Assembly: GCA_028015205.1 (NCBI GenBank)
Contig: CM051519.1
Coordinates: 41,893,979 to 41,957,978 of the forward strand
Source of the DNA: Mytilisepta virgata
Lineage: Eukaryota > Mollusca > Bivalvia > Mytilida > Mytilidae
DNA length: 64,000 nucleotides
Direction: 5' to 3'
This document shows positions 12,201 through 23,832 of this stretch, piece by piece. The notes under the pieces are model-generated. The model ran no database searches, was not told where the DNA came from, and worked only from the letters and a program-made list of their open reading frames with translations. The position numbers and the translations under genes are program-made. Numbering within the stretch: position 1 is the stretch's first letter; each line of letters begins with the position of its first letter.

Positions 12201-15200
12201 TTTAGGAGTTGTTGCCCTTTTTTGTCAAATTTTCAAAATTTTTTCCTTCAAAAATCTTCTCCTCTGAAACCGCTGGGGCGATTGGTTTGAAAGTTGATAG
12301 GAATGATCTATGACATATCCTCTACAAACGATCCTCAATTTATTTTGATCTGACATAAAACATGGCTGTCGTAGCTAAAAATAGAATATAGGGGTGCATG
12401 TGTTGTTTTTGGCTTATAACTTAAAAACCGTTACAGATATAAAAAATCTGACGGGGTAAAATTGATCAGCATGACAAGATCTACCTACCCTGAAATTTTG
12501 AAGGAAATCCCAAAACCCGTTTAGGAGTTATTGCCCTTTTTTCGTCAAATTTTCAAAATTTAACAGTTTTCGTCATTTATCTCCAAAACTATTTGAGATA
12601 GAAGTGAAATGTAAATCTGAAAAATATTTGCCATGTTGAGGTCTACCTACCCTGAAATTTTAAAGGAAATCCCAAAACCCATTTCGGAGTTATTGCCCTT
12701 TTTTGTCAAATAAATTTTCCCTGAACAATTGAACCAATTGCAACAAACTTGGTCAAATAGTTGTTTAATTGTCCAATGAAAACGAGATTCCAGGTGAGCG
12801 ATACAGGCTCTGGTGAGCCTCTAGTTTTTCCCCCCAACTTTTTTTTCCAAAATACACTACTATTTGAATCTAGGTAAAATTCAGTCCTTCATATTTAAAT
12901 CACAGTCTGGTTTTTATTAACCAAATTTTGGATAATCTTTTTTTAGCTCACCTGGCTATGGCCAGGGTGAGCTTTTGCCATCACTTGGCGTCCGTCGTCC
13001 GTCCGTCGTTAGCTTTTCATTCAAACATCTTCTCCTCAGAAACCATTTGGCCAATTCCAACCAAACTTTGCATGAGTGGTGTATGGAAGATCCTCAACAA
13101 AGTTTCCTCATTTAGTTCTGATTGGTCAAGAAACATGGCCACCAGAGGCAATTCTTGTTTCTGATTAGCTGATTTTCAAAAATCTTCTCCTCTGAAACCG
13201 CTCTGCCGATTGGTTTGAAACTTAATAGGAATGATCTATGACATGTCCTCTACAAACGATCCTCAATTTATTTTGATCTGACATAAAACATGGCCGTCGT
13301 AGCTAAAAATAGAATATAGGGGTGCATGTGTTGTTTTTAGCTTATAACTTAAAAACCGTTACAGATATCAAAAATCTGACGGGGTAAAATTGATCAGCGT
13401 GACAAGATCTACCTACCCTGAAATTTTGAAGGAAATCCCAAAACCCGTTTAGGAGTTATTGCCCTTTTTTCGTCAAATTTTCAAAATTTAACATTTTTTC
13501 GTCATTTATTTCCAAAACTATTTGAGATAGAAGTGAAATGTAAATTTGAAAAATGTTTGCCATGTTGAGGTCTACATACCCTGAAATTTTAAAGGAAATC
13601 CCAAAACCGATTTAGGAGTTGTTGCCCTTTTTTGTTAAATTTTCAAAATTTTTTCATTCAAAAATCTTCTCCTCTGAAACCGCTGGGGCGATTGGTTTGA
13701 AAGTTGATAGGAATGATCTATGACATATCCTCTACAAACGATCCTCAATTTATTTTGATCTGACATAAAACATGGCTGTCGTAGCTAAAAATAGAATATA
13801 GGGCTGCATGCATTGTTTTTGGCTTATAACTTAAAAACCGTTACAGATATCAAAAATCTGACATGGGGTAAAATTGATCAGCATGACAAGATCTACCTAC
13901 CCTGAAATTTTGAAGGAAATCCCAAAACCCATTTAGGAGTTATTGCCCTTTTTTCGTCAAATTTTCAAAATTTATCAGTTTTCGTCATTTATCTCCTCTA
14001 CAATGATCCTCAATTTATTTTGATCTGACGTAAAACATGGCTGTCGTAGCTAAAAATAGAAAATAGGGGGTGCATGTGTTGTTTTTGGCTTATAACTTTA
14101 AAACCGTTACAGATATAAAAAATCTGACATGGGGTAAAATTGATCAGCATGACAAGATCTACCTAACCTGAAATTTTGAAGGAAATTCAAAAACCCGTTT
14201 AGGAGTTATTGCCCTTTTTTGTCAAATTTTCAAAATTTAACATTTTTTGTCATTTATCTCCAAAACTATTTGAGATAGAAGTGAAATGTAAATTTGAAAA
14301 ATGTTTGCCATGTTGAGATCTACATACCCTGAAATTTTAAAGGAAATCCCAAAACCCATTTAGGTGTTATTGCCCTTTTTTTGTCAAATAAATTTTCACT
14401 GAACAGTTGAACCAATTGCAACAAACTTGGTCAAATAGTTGATTAATTGTCCAATGAAAACCAGACTCCAGGTGAGCGATACAGGCTCTGGTGAGCCTCT
14501 TTTTTTTATTACCTTTACATCCGGGTAGATGTAATGTTGACTGAAATTTTGGATGAAAGATTTGGTATTCCGTACACTACATAGTGATTCCACGGCATCT
14601 TCTACAGACTTCGTTCTAAAACAGAATGATAGAAGTTAGGAACTAAATAAAATACAAAATATAAATTTAAAATGTGGTACATGTATTTTGAGATGCTCAT
14701 CCGAATAATTTGAAGAAATTAAGTATCATTAGCGTGTTGTTTACAACACCACTGGACCTAGTGGTTCCCTTTCCTGCATTTTATGGTCGATATATGACAG
14801 GACAATCTATGAATTCCACGATTTAGGTCCGTTTAAAATATGTTTAATTCACAGTAGAGGACTTTGGTCGTAACCTGTCGAGAACGTCGTCGCGGGACAT
14901 AACACATTTAGAAACTGCACAATATTATGGAATGCCGTAACTGTCTTGTTATGACTACTATTCATTATATGATGTGCATTTATCGTTATATGATGTGCAT
15001 TTATCATTATATGATGTGCACATGCCATTATATGATGTGCGATCGTCATTATATGATGTGCAAACTTCTTTATATGATGTGCAAATAACATTATATGATG
15101 TGCAAATAACTTTATATTATGTGCACATGTCTTTATATTATGTGCAACTACCTTTATGTGATGTGCAAACATATTTATATTATGTCCAAACATCATTATA

Positions 15201-18200
15201 TTATGTGCAACTACCTTTATGTTATGTGCAAACATCTTTATATTATGTCCAAACACCATTATATTATGTACTTTAACAATTTTGTTTTGTGCTGAATTTC
15301 ATTTCATTATATGCGGTCAGTTCGTCTTTATATGATGTGCAAACATCATTATTATGTTCAAACAACGTTATGATGACGTTCGAAATCGAAAAGGTGATTC
15401 CAATCCGGTTCCGAAAAATCATACTATCACTTCCGTTGCTGAAACAAATTTGGCGGTATAAACAATTAGTTTTACAGAAAGATGGCGACTTCTGTAGAAA
15501 TGGAGTCCATATTAAAAAAAACTGAACTTGGAAATGTTCGTAGGGAAATTCTTGGAAGAAAAAATAACGCCCGATATAATTTCAAAACTATCCGTATATG
15601 AGTTGCGCAGTTTAGGCTTAGTAGATAGGTCTTCTATCATGAAACTACGTATAGAATGTTTGAATTATGGGAGAACTCGTCTTTACCAACAGCCAGCTCG
15701 CCTAACATTTACCATACCAGAGGAAATATTGCAATTTCTTATAGAGTCTGAATTTTCAATTTCGGAAATAGCCAAAATTCTATCAGTATCTGACAGCACA
15801 ATATACAGAAGAATGAGACAATGCAACCTTACAAAAATGTTTTTTTCTGATATTTGTGATGAGGATTTGGACGCTATACTGCAAGAACTCGTTGAAGAAT
15901 TCCCACGTTGTGGGGAAGGAATGATTAAGCATTTACTGCGACAAAGAAATATATACAGGTATAAACACGTCATGCTTCTTAGAAAGGAAAGGGGGGGGGG
16001 GAGTTCTAATCACGAAAAGTATTTTTCATGATTCAGTTCACGAAAAATAAAATTATTTTTTTCACGGTTCTTAATTTTATTCCTATTTGAAGGTAATATT
16101 AATTCATTCATACGGTACCATCTCCGATAGGAGTAAAAACACGTCAAAGATCTAGATCAGATCATAGAATGTTCTGAATATTCATTAATATGCGCACAAG
16201 CTATGCGTACAAATCTCGATTGTGTGTGTGTAAATTCGAAGTTTCATTGTGAATTTTTGAAATCTCGGTGTGTATTTTTAAATTTCGATGTGTTTTTTTA
16301 AACTCTTGTGTAAATTCAAATTTCGTTGTGAATTTTTCAAATCTCGGTGCGTGTTTTTTTTTATTTCTCTGTGTGTCTTTTTAATATCTCTGTGTGTATT
16401 TTACTGAAAGAACGTTTGTAATATAGTTTTGAAGAGAACGGATTGCAATAATACAGTGCCAATTAATAGATTTCCTCAATTTTCAAGGACTTGCAATCAC
16501 AATTAAACATTAAGGCCACGAATTTTCAATGCCTTATTTAGGTTATTTTGCTGAAATTAAATTCCATGACTTTTCTAGGATCCCGTAACCAATACGAATC
16601 TTGTCTCGTGAACCTCCTACGGTTAATAATGCAATTTTATGCAGTAATAGTCTTACATTAATTACACATGCAGATGCTTGAAAATCAGTATAACGTTTCC
16701 ACCAATATTCGCGCAATAATCCTTCTATAGTAAAACTTTTAAACGATGAAAAAAACTATAGGTTTCATAAAAGTGCAAGATGTCTCCTTTTAAAAACGTT
16801 TACTTTTTAACTCACCTGACCCAAAGGATCATGAAAAAAATAATTTTATTTTTCGTGAACTGAATCATGAAAAATACTTTTCGTGATCAGAACTCCCCCC
16901 CCCTTTCCTTTCTAAGAAGCATGACGTGTTTATACCTGTATATATTTCTTTGTCGCAGTAAATGCTTAATCATTCCTTCCCCACAACGTGGGAATTCTTC
17001 AACGAGTTCTTGCAGTATAGCGTCCAAATCCTCATCACAAATATCAGAAAAAAACATTTTTGTAAGGTTGCATTGTCTCATTCTTCTGTATATTGTGCTG
17101 TCAGATACTGATAGAATTTTGGCTATTTCCGAAATTGAAAATTCAGACTCTATAAGAAATTGCAATATTTCCTCTGGTATGGTAAATGTTAGGCGAGCTG
17201 GCTGTTGGTAAAGACGAGTTCTCCCATAATTCAAACATTCTATACGTAGTTTCATGATAGAAGACCTATCTACTAAGCCTAAACTGCGCAACTCATATAC
17301 GGATAGTTTTGAAATTATATCGGGCGTTATTTTTTCTTCCAAGAATTTCCCTACGAACATTTCCAAGTTCAGTTTTTTTAATATGGACTCCATTTCTACA
17401 GAAGTCGCCATCTTTCTGTAAAACTAATTGTTTATACCGCCAAATTTGTTTCAGCAACGGAAGTGATAGTATGATTTTTCGGAACCGGATTGGAATCACC
17501 TTTTCGATTTCGAACGTCATCATAACGTTGTTTGGACATAATAATGATGTTTGCACATCATATAAAGACGAACTGACCGCATATAATGAAATGAAATTCA
17601 GCACAAAACAAAATTGTTAAAGTACATAATATAATGGTGTTTGGACATAATATAAAGATGTTTGCACATAACATAAAGGTAGTTGCACATAATATAATGA
17701 TGTTTGGACATAATATAAATATGTTTGCACATCACATAAAGGTAGTTGCACATAATATAAAGACATGTGCACATAATATAAAGTTATTTGCACATCATAT
17801 AATGTTATTTGCACATCATATAAAGAAGTTTGCACATCATATAATGACGATCGCACATCATATAATGGCATGTGCACATCATATAATGATAAATGCACAT
17901 CATATAATGAATAGTAGTCATAACAAGACAGTTACGGCATTCCATACTATATTGTATTGTTCGCCTTTGTTGACGTCGACACAGTGTGTGACGTCGGCTT
18001 GGGCGGAAGTCGAATTCAGATATGCTATTATTCAGTCTTCTTATGAAAATTTACGTCAACCAGCATATTTATGGTGCCTTGCCCGCCTACAATGGATGCG
18101 AAATTGAAAGCAACACGTTCTGCGCACTAAGGAGCAGTTACTAGACTTTTGTCGAAGTTTGGTGGACAAAATCAACTACGGACATACGTGAACAAAAGGC

Positions 18201-21200
18201 CGTAACACAGAAACAAAAGTTATTGTTGAAACTGAACGAGAGAATTTTGGATCAAACACCGGAGCAAGAAGTAACAGATACAGATGAGTACATGTATAGT
18301 TAGAGAAGTCCGTGAATGGAAAGAATATAATAGAATAGAATAATTTTATTAAACAATCATGGGCCATTTCTGATAGATTCGTTAGAAATTTATTTTAGAA
18401 ACACGACGCACGACAAAGTTAATACGTTGCCCATCACTCTGAAACCTGATAAAACAGTTGGAAAAGACCGTAAAATCGAAATCCAAATCACGAGAATGGA
18501 ACAGTACAAACAAATTCCACAAGGATACATGTATAACTAAAAGCTAAAAGAATAAACATATAACATACTGCCTATTTTTTTCGCCATAATTTAGGTCATG
18601 GATTTAGTCTTTGCTATCGCGGCCTGCATTTTTATTTTCATTCAAACCAAAAAATTTCCTCATTGACACAGGCCCTGCATTTTTTTTTTCACACGTAAAG
18701 TGATCCTGGCTTTTTATTTTACCAAAATCCTAGTCCTGCTTTTCATCCTAGCCCCCCCCCCCCCCACCCATAACAATCAACAATCAAATGGTTGCTCCCT
18801 TAACAGAAATAGAACAAGTCAGCAATGTTAACTCGCTCTAAAAATCGGGAGTGACATCATGTGCTCTGGAAGGGTAAGTGCATGTCCTGCTCCATTAAAG
18901 ACACCCGTCACATTGCCGGTGAGTAATATCCAGTGAAGTATCAAGTCCGGTGATATTTAAGTTCCAGAAGGAGGTGAAATTTAACTGAAGATATCTAGTC
19001 TCATACGCGAGATAGAAACTGCGTTCGCGGCCAATCAATTCATGATAAAGACCGTAATTTTTGTAGTGATGAAATTAAAAAAGACTGAACATAACCCCGT
19101 CTTAGATGTTTATGCGAAACGGACAGCAATCTCGCTCTGCCGAAGTCGTCGAATATATCACACGCACCGCAGTAACGTATTAACTCCATAGGATGGAGAT
19201 CTTAGTATGTTACTTAGCAGTTATTAAATCTCTTCGAGCCTGAAAAAAGTCTTTGCAACAGATTTATTAAAATTAATTCATTTTATTATCTGCAATAAAG
19301 ATTTTGGTTTCTAATATTGAATGCCTGCTGCATACTACTGTTTATCACGTATAACACAAGCATTTTAATCATTGAGGCTAATTTATCACCTTTTATTCTT
19401 CTCGTATTTGTTCAATATCATCTTTAAGTGGTTTTGAATGGTTATGATTCTGTCGCTTATGCTCATTAGTGTATGTGTTTCTAATTCTTTGGAAACCTGC
19501 AAAACATATAAATTTTTTAGACGAAGTGTTGGTGCCATGTTAAACAACTTAGAATGGTGGAATCTCTCCAACCGTGGGAAAGATTCTTTGCTCAGTATGT
19601 TAGACTACATATTAGTATAAGAAAGTTACAATACCCCAAACAAACAGAATGACACAATCAAGACATTCCAACCCCGTATTAACAATCTGCTCTATATCTT
19701 GCTGTATCTATCACCTCCCGTGACATTACCTTTAATTGGATGAAGTTGGTCACTATTGGTAGGTAGATAGATAGTTTAGTTTTCCATAACTTACACATAT
19801 AAAAAAAGTGTAAGTGCGCTGTGGCGAACATCGGAGTCGGATCCAGTTCGTCTCTTGTTCGATTTTTGCATATATTGGTGAAAATCAGTCCAGGGATCAA
19901 ATAATTGGTTGGCTTTCAACGTTTTAGGCCTTCAGTACAACTGATGAGTCGTCAATCGACGAAATGTAGAACATCAAAATTGGTATCGACATCATTTCCG
20001 ACAAGGAAGTCGAGATAAATGATGATTATCCGTCGGATAGGAACAAAAAAGACTACCCCACGTTGAGGAAGTGCAATAAGCTTCCCTAACACTCCTCTTT
20101 TGATATCGAACAAGGGTAGGCTAAAATTCTGCTACCGTGAGGAGCTGCTCTCTCACTACTGGGAACCCTTTGCATCTGTAAATAGTAGTTTTCTCGAATT
20201 ATCGGCAAAAGAATACCAAAGCGACAAAACTGTGGCAAATTCCGTATATTCTAAATCTAAGAAAAAGTCACGAAAATAGAATACAACAAAAAATACCACA
20301 AGGATACATTTATAACTAAAAATAAAAAACATATAATAAACTAAACAAAAATAGAACAAGACAGCAAAGAAACTAAAACACAAACAATATGAACTCCAAC
20401 TAAAAATCGGGAGTGACATCAGGTGCTCCGGAAAGGTAAGCATGTCCTGCTCCGTTGACGACACCCGTCACATTACCAGTGAGTAAAATCCAAAGGAGAG
20501 TTAAGTCCGGTGAGATTTCAATTCCAGAAGGACGTGAACTCTTAATGAAGATGTTTAAATAAAAACTTCGTATTCACCAATCGCGCATATGGGCTAATAA
20601 TAAAATATATCTTTCTATACCTTCTGAATATCCTTGTTGTAGGTAGAAGCTCTTGCTACCAGTTCTTCCAAGTTGTCATGCTCTTTTTTAAAAGTTTCTG
20701 TCATTTTTTCTACTCTTTTTGACAACAGGTAATTCCGTATTTTTAATTGAATGTTGCCGTTATCATTAGAAATTTCCTTTTGCATTCTTTCGAGTTTTTC
20801 CTTGTACGATCCAAGTTTTTGGTTAATTTCTCCATATATCTGGAAAAAACCCATTATATATTAATACACTGAAGACCTGAAATCCGATACTTCTGGTTAA
20901 TAACGTACTATCTCAAAGAATAAGGATGGACTTTTTTTCAATCAATCTGGTATATTTTACAACAATTAGATTTATATACCTTCTGTTTTTGATCCAGTTT
21001 AGTTATAATATCCATATGGTCTCTGATCATGCCAAGCAGATTTGATCTTGTGTTGTTCTGACTCCTTAGAAATGTTTCGTCAAACCTATAAAGATATCAT
21101 GGAAAATGCGGGGATAATAAATTTTAAATATACACATCCAGTGGCTTCCATTTAGGCAGTAGCCTCACCTAAAAATTGTGAAAATATTAAAATTGTTTAA

Positions 21201-23362
21201 GAAAAACTTAAAAGTTACACAAATACAGTTACATTTTCGGTGTATAAAATCGGTAATTGAAATTCTTAATTACTGTATGGAATAATTGTTTTAATTTTAG
21301 TACAAGTTCAATTCCAGTTTTTTAAGTTAATATGCACAATTGATAGTTTCGAAGCAGATAGAAATAACAAGAAAACTAAAGCGAAACTTATACAAACAAA
21401 GCTTTACGTATTGGGGAAACTTTTAAAAAGACACGTAAAGAAAAGGTTGTGGACTTTATCTATAGTTTACATTCGACAAAAATGGTTACAAAGATCACTC
21501 AGTAAATGAGAGTGATTTTTTTTATACTGGACTCATCCCTGCTAAGCTATATATCCATATAACAATCTCAGTAGAATGTTTGATCGTAAAAGAGAAGTTA
21601 AATAATCTGAAATCAGACAAAATGCTAACAATCTGTAACTCTGTCCTGTATTAAGGTCGAATGAACTATTTGCCTCATTTTTAGAAAGAGGCAAGCTAGG
21701 CCACTGACATCCTCACTAATAAAGTGTATAATTTTAGTTTCTGCTAATCGTATTAATGTATCTCATAGCATGTTGACTGGAATGTAAATTTCAGCTGTGT
21801 TTTATGGAAATTCAGACAGGTATCCCCCTCCCACAAAAATAAAAAAACTCTCTAAAATATGTAAAAGGTAAACCTGTACTTACGCATAATTCTTACAGAT
21901 GTTAGGTTTCTTCAGATCGGCATTTTCAATCTTGGTATTTAGATGAACAACACAAGCCACGTCGCATAAACAACGCGCAATATCCAGTGTATCTTGAAAA
22001 CCTAAAAACAAAAGATTAAATCAAACACTGTATCTGCATTAATGTGTAAAACAAGCAGACAAAAGTAGATGAGTAATACTGGACGAACAAAGAAAAATCT
22101 GGGAAGGGTAAGCAGTTTTGTTTTTTTTTTAATGACATAGAACCCCCTTCTTGGTTATACAAGAAACGACACAAAAAGTGAACATCGAATTACCAGTAAT
22201 CATTTGATAAATGTAGAAAACGTAAAATTGGTTTTTAAGTATATTTTCCAAATAGCAGTATATACTTTTGCTCACCGGCTGATCTGATCTTGTGTTGTTT
22301 CCCAGATATCTTTTTTAAAACGAACAGCGGTATAGGCAAGCTATCCAACTGTCCCTGTTTCACGGAATGTTCTAGCAAGAGCCTGCTATACCACTCCATT
22401 TTATCAACACTGAAAAAGGAAAGTACGGCAACCGTTTAATATTACACAACCTTTTGATGAGTTTGTTTAGTGCTAAGAAGGGCTCTGTTTTTCATGAGTG
22501 ATTTACGTTTAGTCATAGATTAATCTTTAAATATATGTTTTCAATATTTAGGCCTTAAGCATAACTGACGAGTCTTAAAATCAACGAAATGTGCACATCC
22601 TGTGCATCAAAAGTGGTTTCAAAGAATTTATAAAACATGTTGAACAACATAGAGCCCTGCATAGGTTTTTATTTTAAACATTTTGGCTTCCATTTAATGT
22701 TTGATTGGAATCACTGTATTTTTGGTTTCCAACAACGCTGGGGAGGGAGACCTGTTTTCATTGCACATTCACGGAGGGTGTGTCAGGGTTGTTTGGTGAA
22801 CATTTATATGATAGGGATTGACTTCCTTTAGAAACCTCCACCCTCTGAATGACGGATTATATAAAATAAATATATACATTTATTATGGTGGGTTTTAATC
22901 CTTCTTCCCAGTTTAAAACTTCGTCTAAAATATGCTCCGCTACCTACTTGGGACGAAAAATTAAAATTTGGTTGGTGAAACTATGCTAGCGATCACTTAC
23001 ATTCCCTTGATCGCAATTCTACAGTCAAACTAGTACTTAGTGTTTATGTTACATGTGTTAGTAGCGTGTAGAAAAGACAATGAAATGTGCTTTAAATAAT
23101 TAAGCAAAAGAAGGAAAAATCACAAAAACATATTTATTTAGATAAATATTGTACAATCGCCAATTCCGGGGAATAGGAATCTTAATAAATTCGTTTTATA
23201 TGAAGTGACGGTGAGTTGGGCAAGGCTCAAATTTCAGACTTTGTTTCACCGCAAAATTGTATGAAAATTTTTGTAAAATAATGTAAATTATACATACATT
23301 TCAAATTCTCTTTTCATCAATTTAATATCTGGAACAAGTACTGGTTCCGCTATGTAATACAT
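9246..23362 (-). CDS. Tandem gene copy A: uncharacterised 386-aa coiled-coil protein, 10 exons
   Basis: Exons in transcript order: 23362-23298, 22409-22276, 22001-21884, 21085-20980, 20839-20621, 19496-19390, 14615-14513, 11109-10989, 9940-9854, 9346-9246. All introns are GT-AG and all phases join, giving 1161 bp and 386 residues. The start MYYIAEPVLVP is chosen because copies B and C have in-frame stops just upstream. Exon 2 gives DKMEWYSRLLLEHSV; exon 3 a Cys-containing helix (ARCLCDVACVVHLN); exons 4-6 a long Lys/Glu-rich coiled coil (about residues 106-245). A Ser/Asp-rich linker with QPDRLPQNGSETDD follows, and the C-terminus is basic and aromatic (LWLMAKSVGFCWYRKH...TWGLI). No signal peptide or membrane segment is seen and I do not recognise the family. 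Intron 7 holds three AGCTCACC repeats and intron 6 a 3 kb palindrome. B and C repeat the whole exon plan. Confidence 0.85.
10008..10650. mobile_element. GTCCCCCGCCGC inverted-end repeat with GACG minisatellite
   Basis: Lies in intron 8 of copy A; copies B and C read straight through this place (ACACTAAAATAAATACAAG in B). The ends are GTCCCCCGCCGC and GCGGCGGGGGAC. The inside carries AAGGGGCATAACTCC and, near the right end, a (GGAC)n run at about 10562-10605. No coding frame. It looks like a non-autonomous DNA element, superfamily unknown. Confidence 0.6.
11302..11400 (+). repeat. AGCTCACC repeat, internally deleted 99-bp copy
   Basis: The standard head (AGCTCACCTGGCTATGGCC and the TCCGTCGTCCGTC tract) joins directly to the standard tail (GGTGAGCCTCT), skipping the 1.2-1.4 kb core seen in the next two copies. 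The head itself can fold back (AGCTCACC against GGTGAGCT). Copy A intron 7. Confidence 0.7.
11401..11522 (+). repeat. 122-bp direct repeat, first copy
   Basis: Host-intron sequence (TACACTACTATTTGAATC...TTTTGGATAATC) is present once in copies B and C but twice here, at 11401-11522 and 12823-12944. It shows that intron plus repeat was tandemly duplicated as one block. Confidence 0.75.
11523..12822 (+). repeat. AGCTCACC repeat, 1.3 kb copy
   Basis: Starts AGCTCACCTGGCTATGGCC and ends CAGGTGAGCGATACAGGC...GGTGAGCCTCT. The core has two diverged internal units of about 480 bp, each with TCTTCTCCTCTGAAACC, TTTATTTTGATCTGACATAA and TACCCTGAAATTTT. Short frames here are repeat shadows, not genes. 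Confidence 0.75.
12823..12944 (+). repeat. 122-bp direct repeat, second copy
   Basis: Near-identical to 11401-11522, lying between the two long AGCTCACC copies. Confidence 0.75.
12945..14500 (+). repeat. AGCTCACC repeat, 1.56 kb copy
   Basis: Same head and tail as the copy at 11523, with a third internal unit. Its right end lies only 12 bp from the donor splice site of exon 7 of copy A, yet the donor (AAG/gtaata) is kept. Confidence 0.75.
14960..15290 (+). repeat. 21-bp tandem array, left arm
   Basis: About 15 units of the type TTATATGATGTGCATTTATCR. The 21-bp period is a multiple of three, so both strands show long open frames with a 7-residue period; they are not taken as genes. The mirror array is at 17620-17915 with one unit fewer. 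Confidence 0.85.
15482..15958 (+). pseudogene. Integrase/transposase first exon, left-arm copy, frameshifted
   Basis: Same exon as the right-arm copy (16936-17411), but the A-run after the ninth codon has eight A instead of seven, shifting the frame after about 12 residues. The rest of the frame is open and encodes the SAM-like and HTH segments. The exon would end at the donor CAG/gtataa; the catalytic exons are missing. Confidence 0.75.
16063..16832. other. Spacer between the palindrome arms
   Basis: About 770 bp without inverted partner and without a coding frame. It contains four imperfect units of the type TTTTTAAATYTCGGTGTGT at about 16210-16400. Confidence 0.5.
16887..17411 (-). CDS. 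Integrase/transposase first exon, right-arm copy, intact (174-aa frame)
   Basis: Starts MATSVEMESILKK. Residues about 12-62 look like a SAM domain (LEMFVGKFLEEKI...ELRSLGLVDRSSI). Residues 91-113 are a helix-turn-helix (FSISEIAKILSVSDSTIYRR). Residues 124-158 (DEDLDAILQELVEEFP...GMIKHLL) match the layout that precedes the catalytic core in animal rve-integrase transposases, possibly the IS3EU group (remembered, not searched). The exon probably stops at the donor CAG/gtataa (16936); the last 15 residues would be read-through into intron. No DDE exon exists anywhere in the element, so alone it can only bind DNA or associate with other proteins. Confidence 0.6.
   Translation of the reverse strand: MATSVEMESILKKLNLEMFVGKFLEEKITPDIISKLSVYELRSLGLVDRSSIMKLRIECLNYGRTRLYQQPARLTFTIPEEILQFLIESEFSISEIAKILSVSDSTIYRRMRQCNLTKMFFSDICDEDLDAILQELVEEFPRCGEGMIKHLLRQRNIYRYKHVMLLRKERGGEF
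17620..17915 (-). repeat. 21-bp tandem array, right arm
   Basis: Mirror image of 14960-15290 with one 21-bp unit fewer. Confidence 0.85.
18092..18320 (+). pseudogene. BEL/Pao-like gag N-terminal remnant (copy A)
   Basis: Starts MDAKLKATRSAH and continues, in another frame, as a helical Lys/Glu-rich stretch with LKAVTQKQKLL. This is the usual look of the start of BEL/Pao gag. Copy A has an extra in-frame stop (TCTGCGCACTAAGG) on top of the frame change near GGTGGACAAAATCAAC that all three copies share. It is a dead fragment in intron 6; the equivalents are 32962-33205 and 52818-53072. Confidence 0.5.
19941..19975 (+). ncRNA. Hammerhead ribozyme motif, type 1 (copy A)
   Basis: CTGATGA, then stem II GTCG-TCAAT-CGAC (4 bp), then GAA, then stem III ATGT-AGA-ACAT and the cleavage-site C. 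This is the full conserved hammerhead core with a minimal stem III. No convincing stem I forms with the local flanks, so single-unit cleavage is doubtful. It is conserved in copies B and C. Confidence 0.65.
22565..22599 (+). ncRNA. Hammerhead ribozyme motif, type 2 (copy A)
   Basis: CTGACGA, a weak stem II (GTCTTAAAATCAAC), GAA, then stem III ATGTGCACAT and C. The core bases fit the consensus; stem II pairs poorly. It shares the upstream GGCCTTRAG motif with the type-1 sites. Intron 1 of copy A. Confidence 0.5.
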
Positions 23363-23832
23363 TTTGTACAAATTGATGTCGTTGTTAGGCAGAGTTTTGC
23401 TCTTTTCCTCTAACTCGACGTCTTATTGTGACGTTACCAATGTAATGGACTCAGAATTTTTAAACAAATAACTTCTTGTGTTGCAGTGAGACTCGGGACA
23501 ATTGGTGCCACATTTACAAGAATATCATTTACGTTTGACAGTTAAGACTCATGTTTTTTTTTTTTTTTTGTTTCCCAGCAATGAGGTCATTATTATAGAT
23601 GTTTTATACGTGAGTTACATGGTTTAGTATTTTCGTGGCGATTTAAAAAATATTTGTAAATTTTATCGCTTTAAATTTCAGAAAATGGTTTTCCTATTAC
23701 TTAATTGGAACGTCACAATACCCATTGCATGTGATATTCACCTGGGGCCGTATGCATAAAACTACTTAAGATTTTGCTAAGATATGACTTAAGTTATATA
23801 AACTCCGCCCACATTGCCTAAGTAGTATGCAT

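Larger units (their letters stand above)
14938..17944. mobile_element. 3.0 kb giant palindromic transposon
   Basis: Two arms of about 1.1 kb (14938-16062 and 16833-17944) are near-identical inverted copies around a 0.77 kb unrelated centre. The ends read ATGGAATGCCGTAACTGTC and GACAGTTACGGCATTCCAT. The place is uninterrupted in copies B and C (CACAATATTGTATTGTTC), so it is an insertion private to copy A, in intron 6. A TA on each side could be the target duplication. Each arm carries, from the outside in, a 21-bp tandem array, a promoter-like stretch and the first exon of an integrase-type transposase. The arms differ by one 21-bp unit, one base in an A-run and a few substitutions, so the inversion is recent or kept homogeneous. 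Confidence 0.85.

Noticed and set aside
11553..13164. Two similar plus-strand frames (RPSLAFHSNIFSSETIWPIP)
   Set aside because: They are translations of the AGCTCACC repeat head, present in each copy, with no gene features.
14849..15259. 136-aa minus-strand frame rich in AHHI repeats, and its plus-strand partner
   Set aside because: Both frames exist only because the 21-bp array has a period divisible by three; the mirror array gives the same frames.
19386..19390. Stop codon right after NKYEKNKR in exon 6 as the end of the tandem gene
   Set aside because: The stop overlaps a donor (AAAAG/gtgata) and the next exon joins in phase in all three copies.
20156..20464. 102-aa minus-strand hydrophobic frame (and 35021-35317)
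   Set aside because: It lies in intron 5, the frame differs between copies, and no homologue is recognised; AT-rich sequence easily gives hydrophobic frames.
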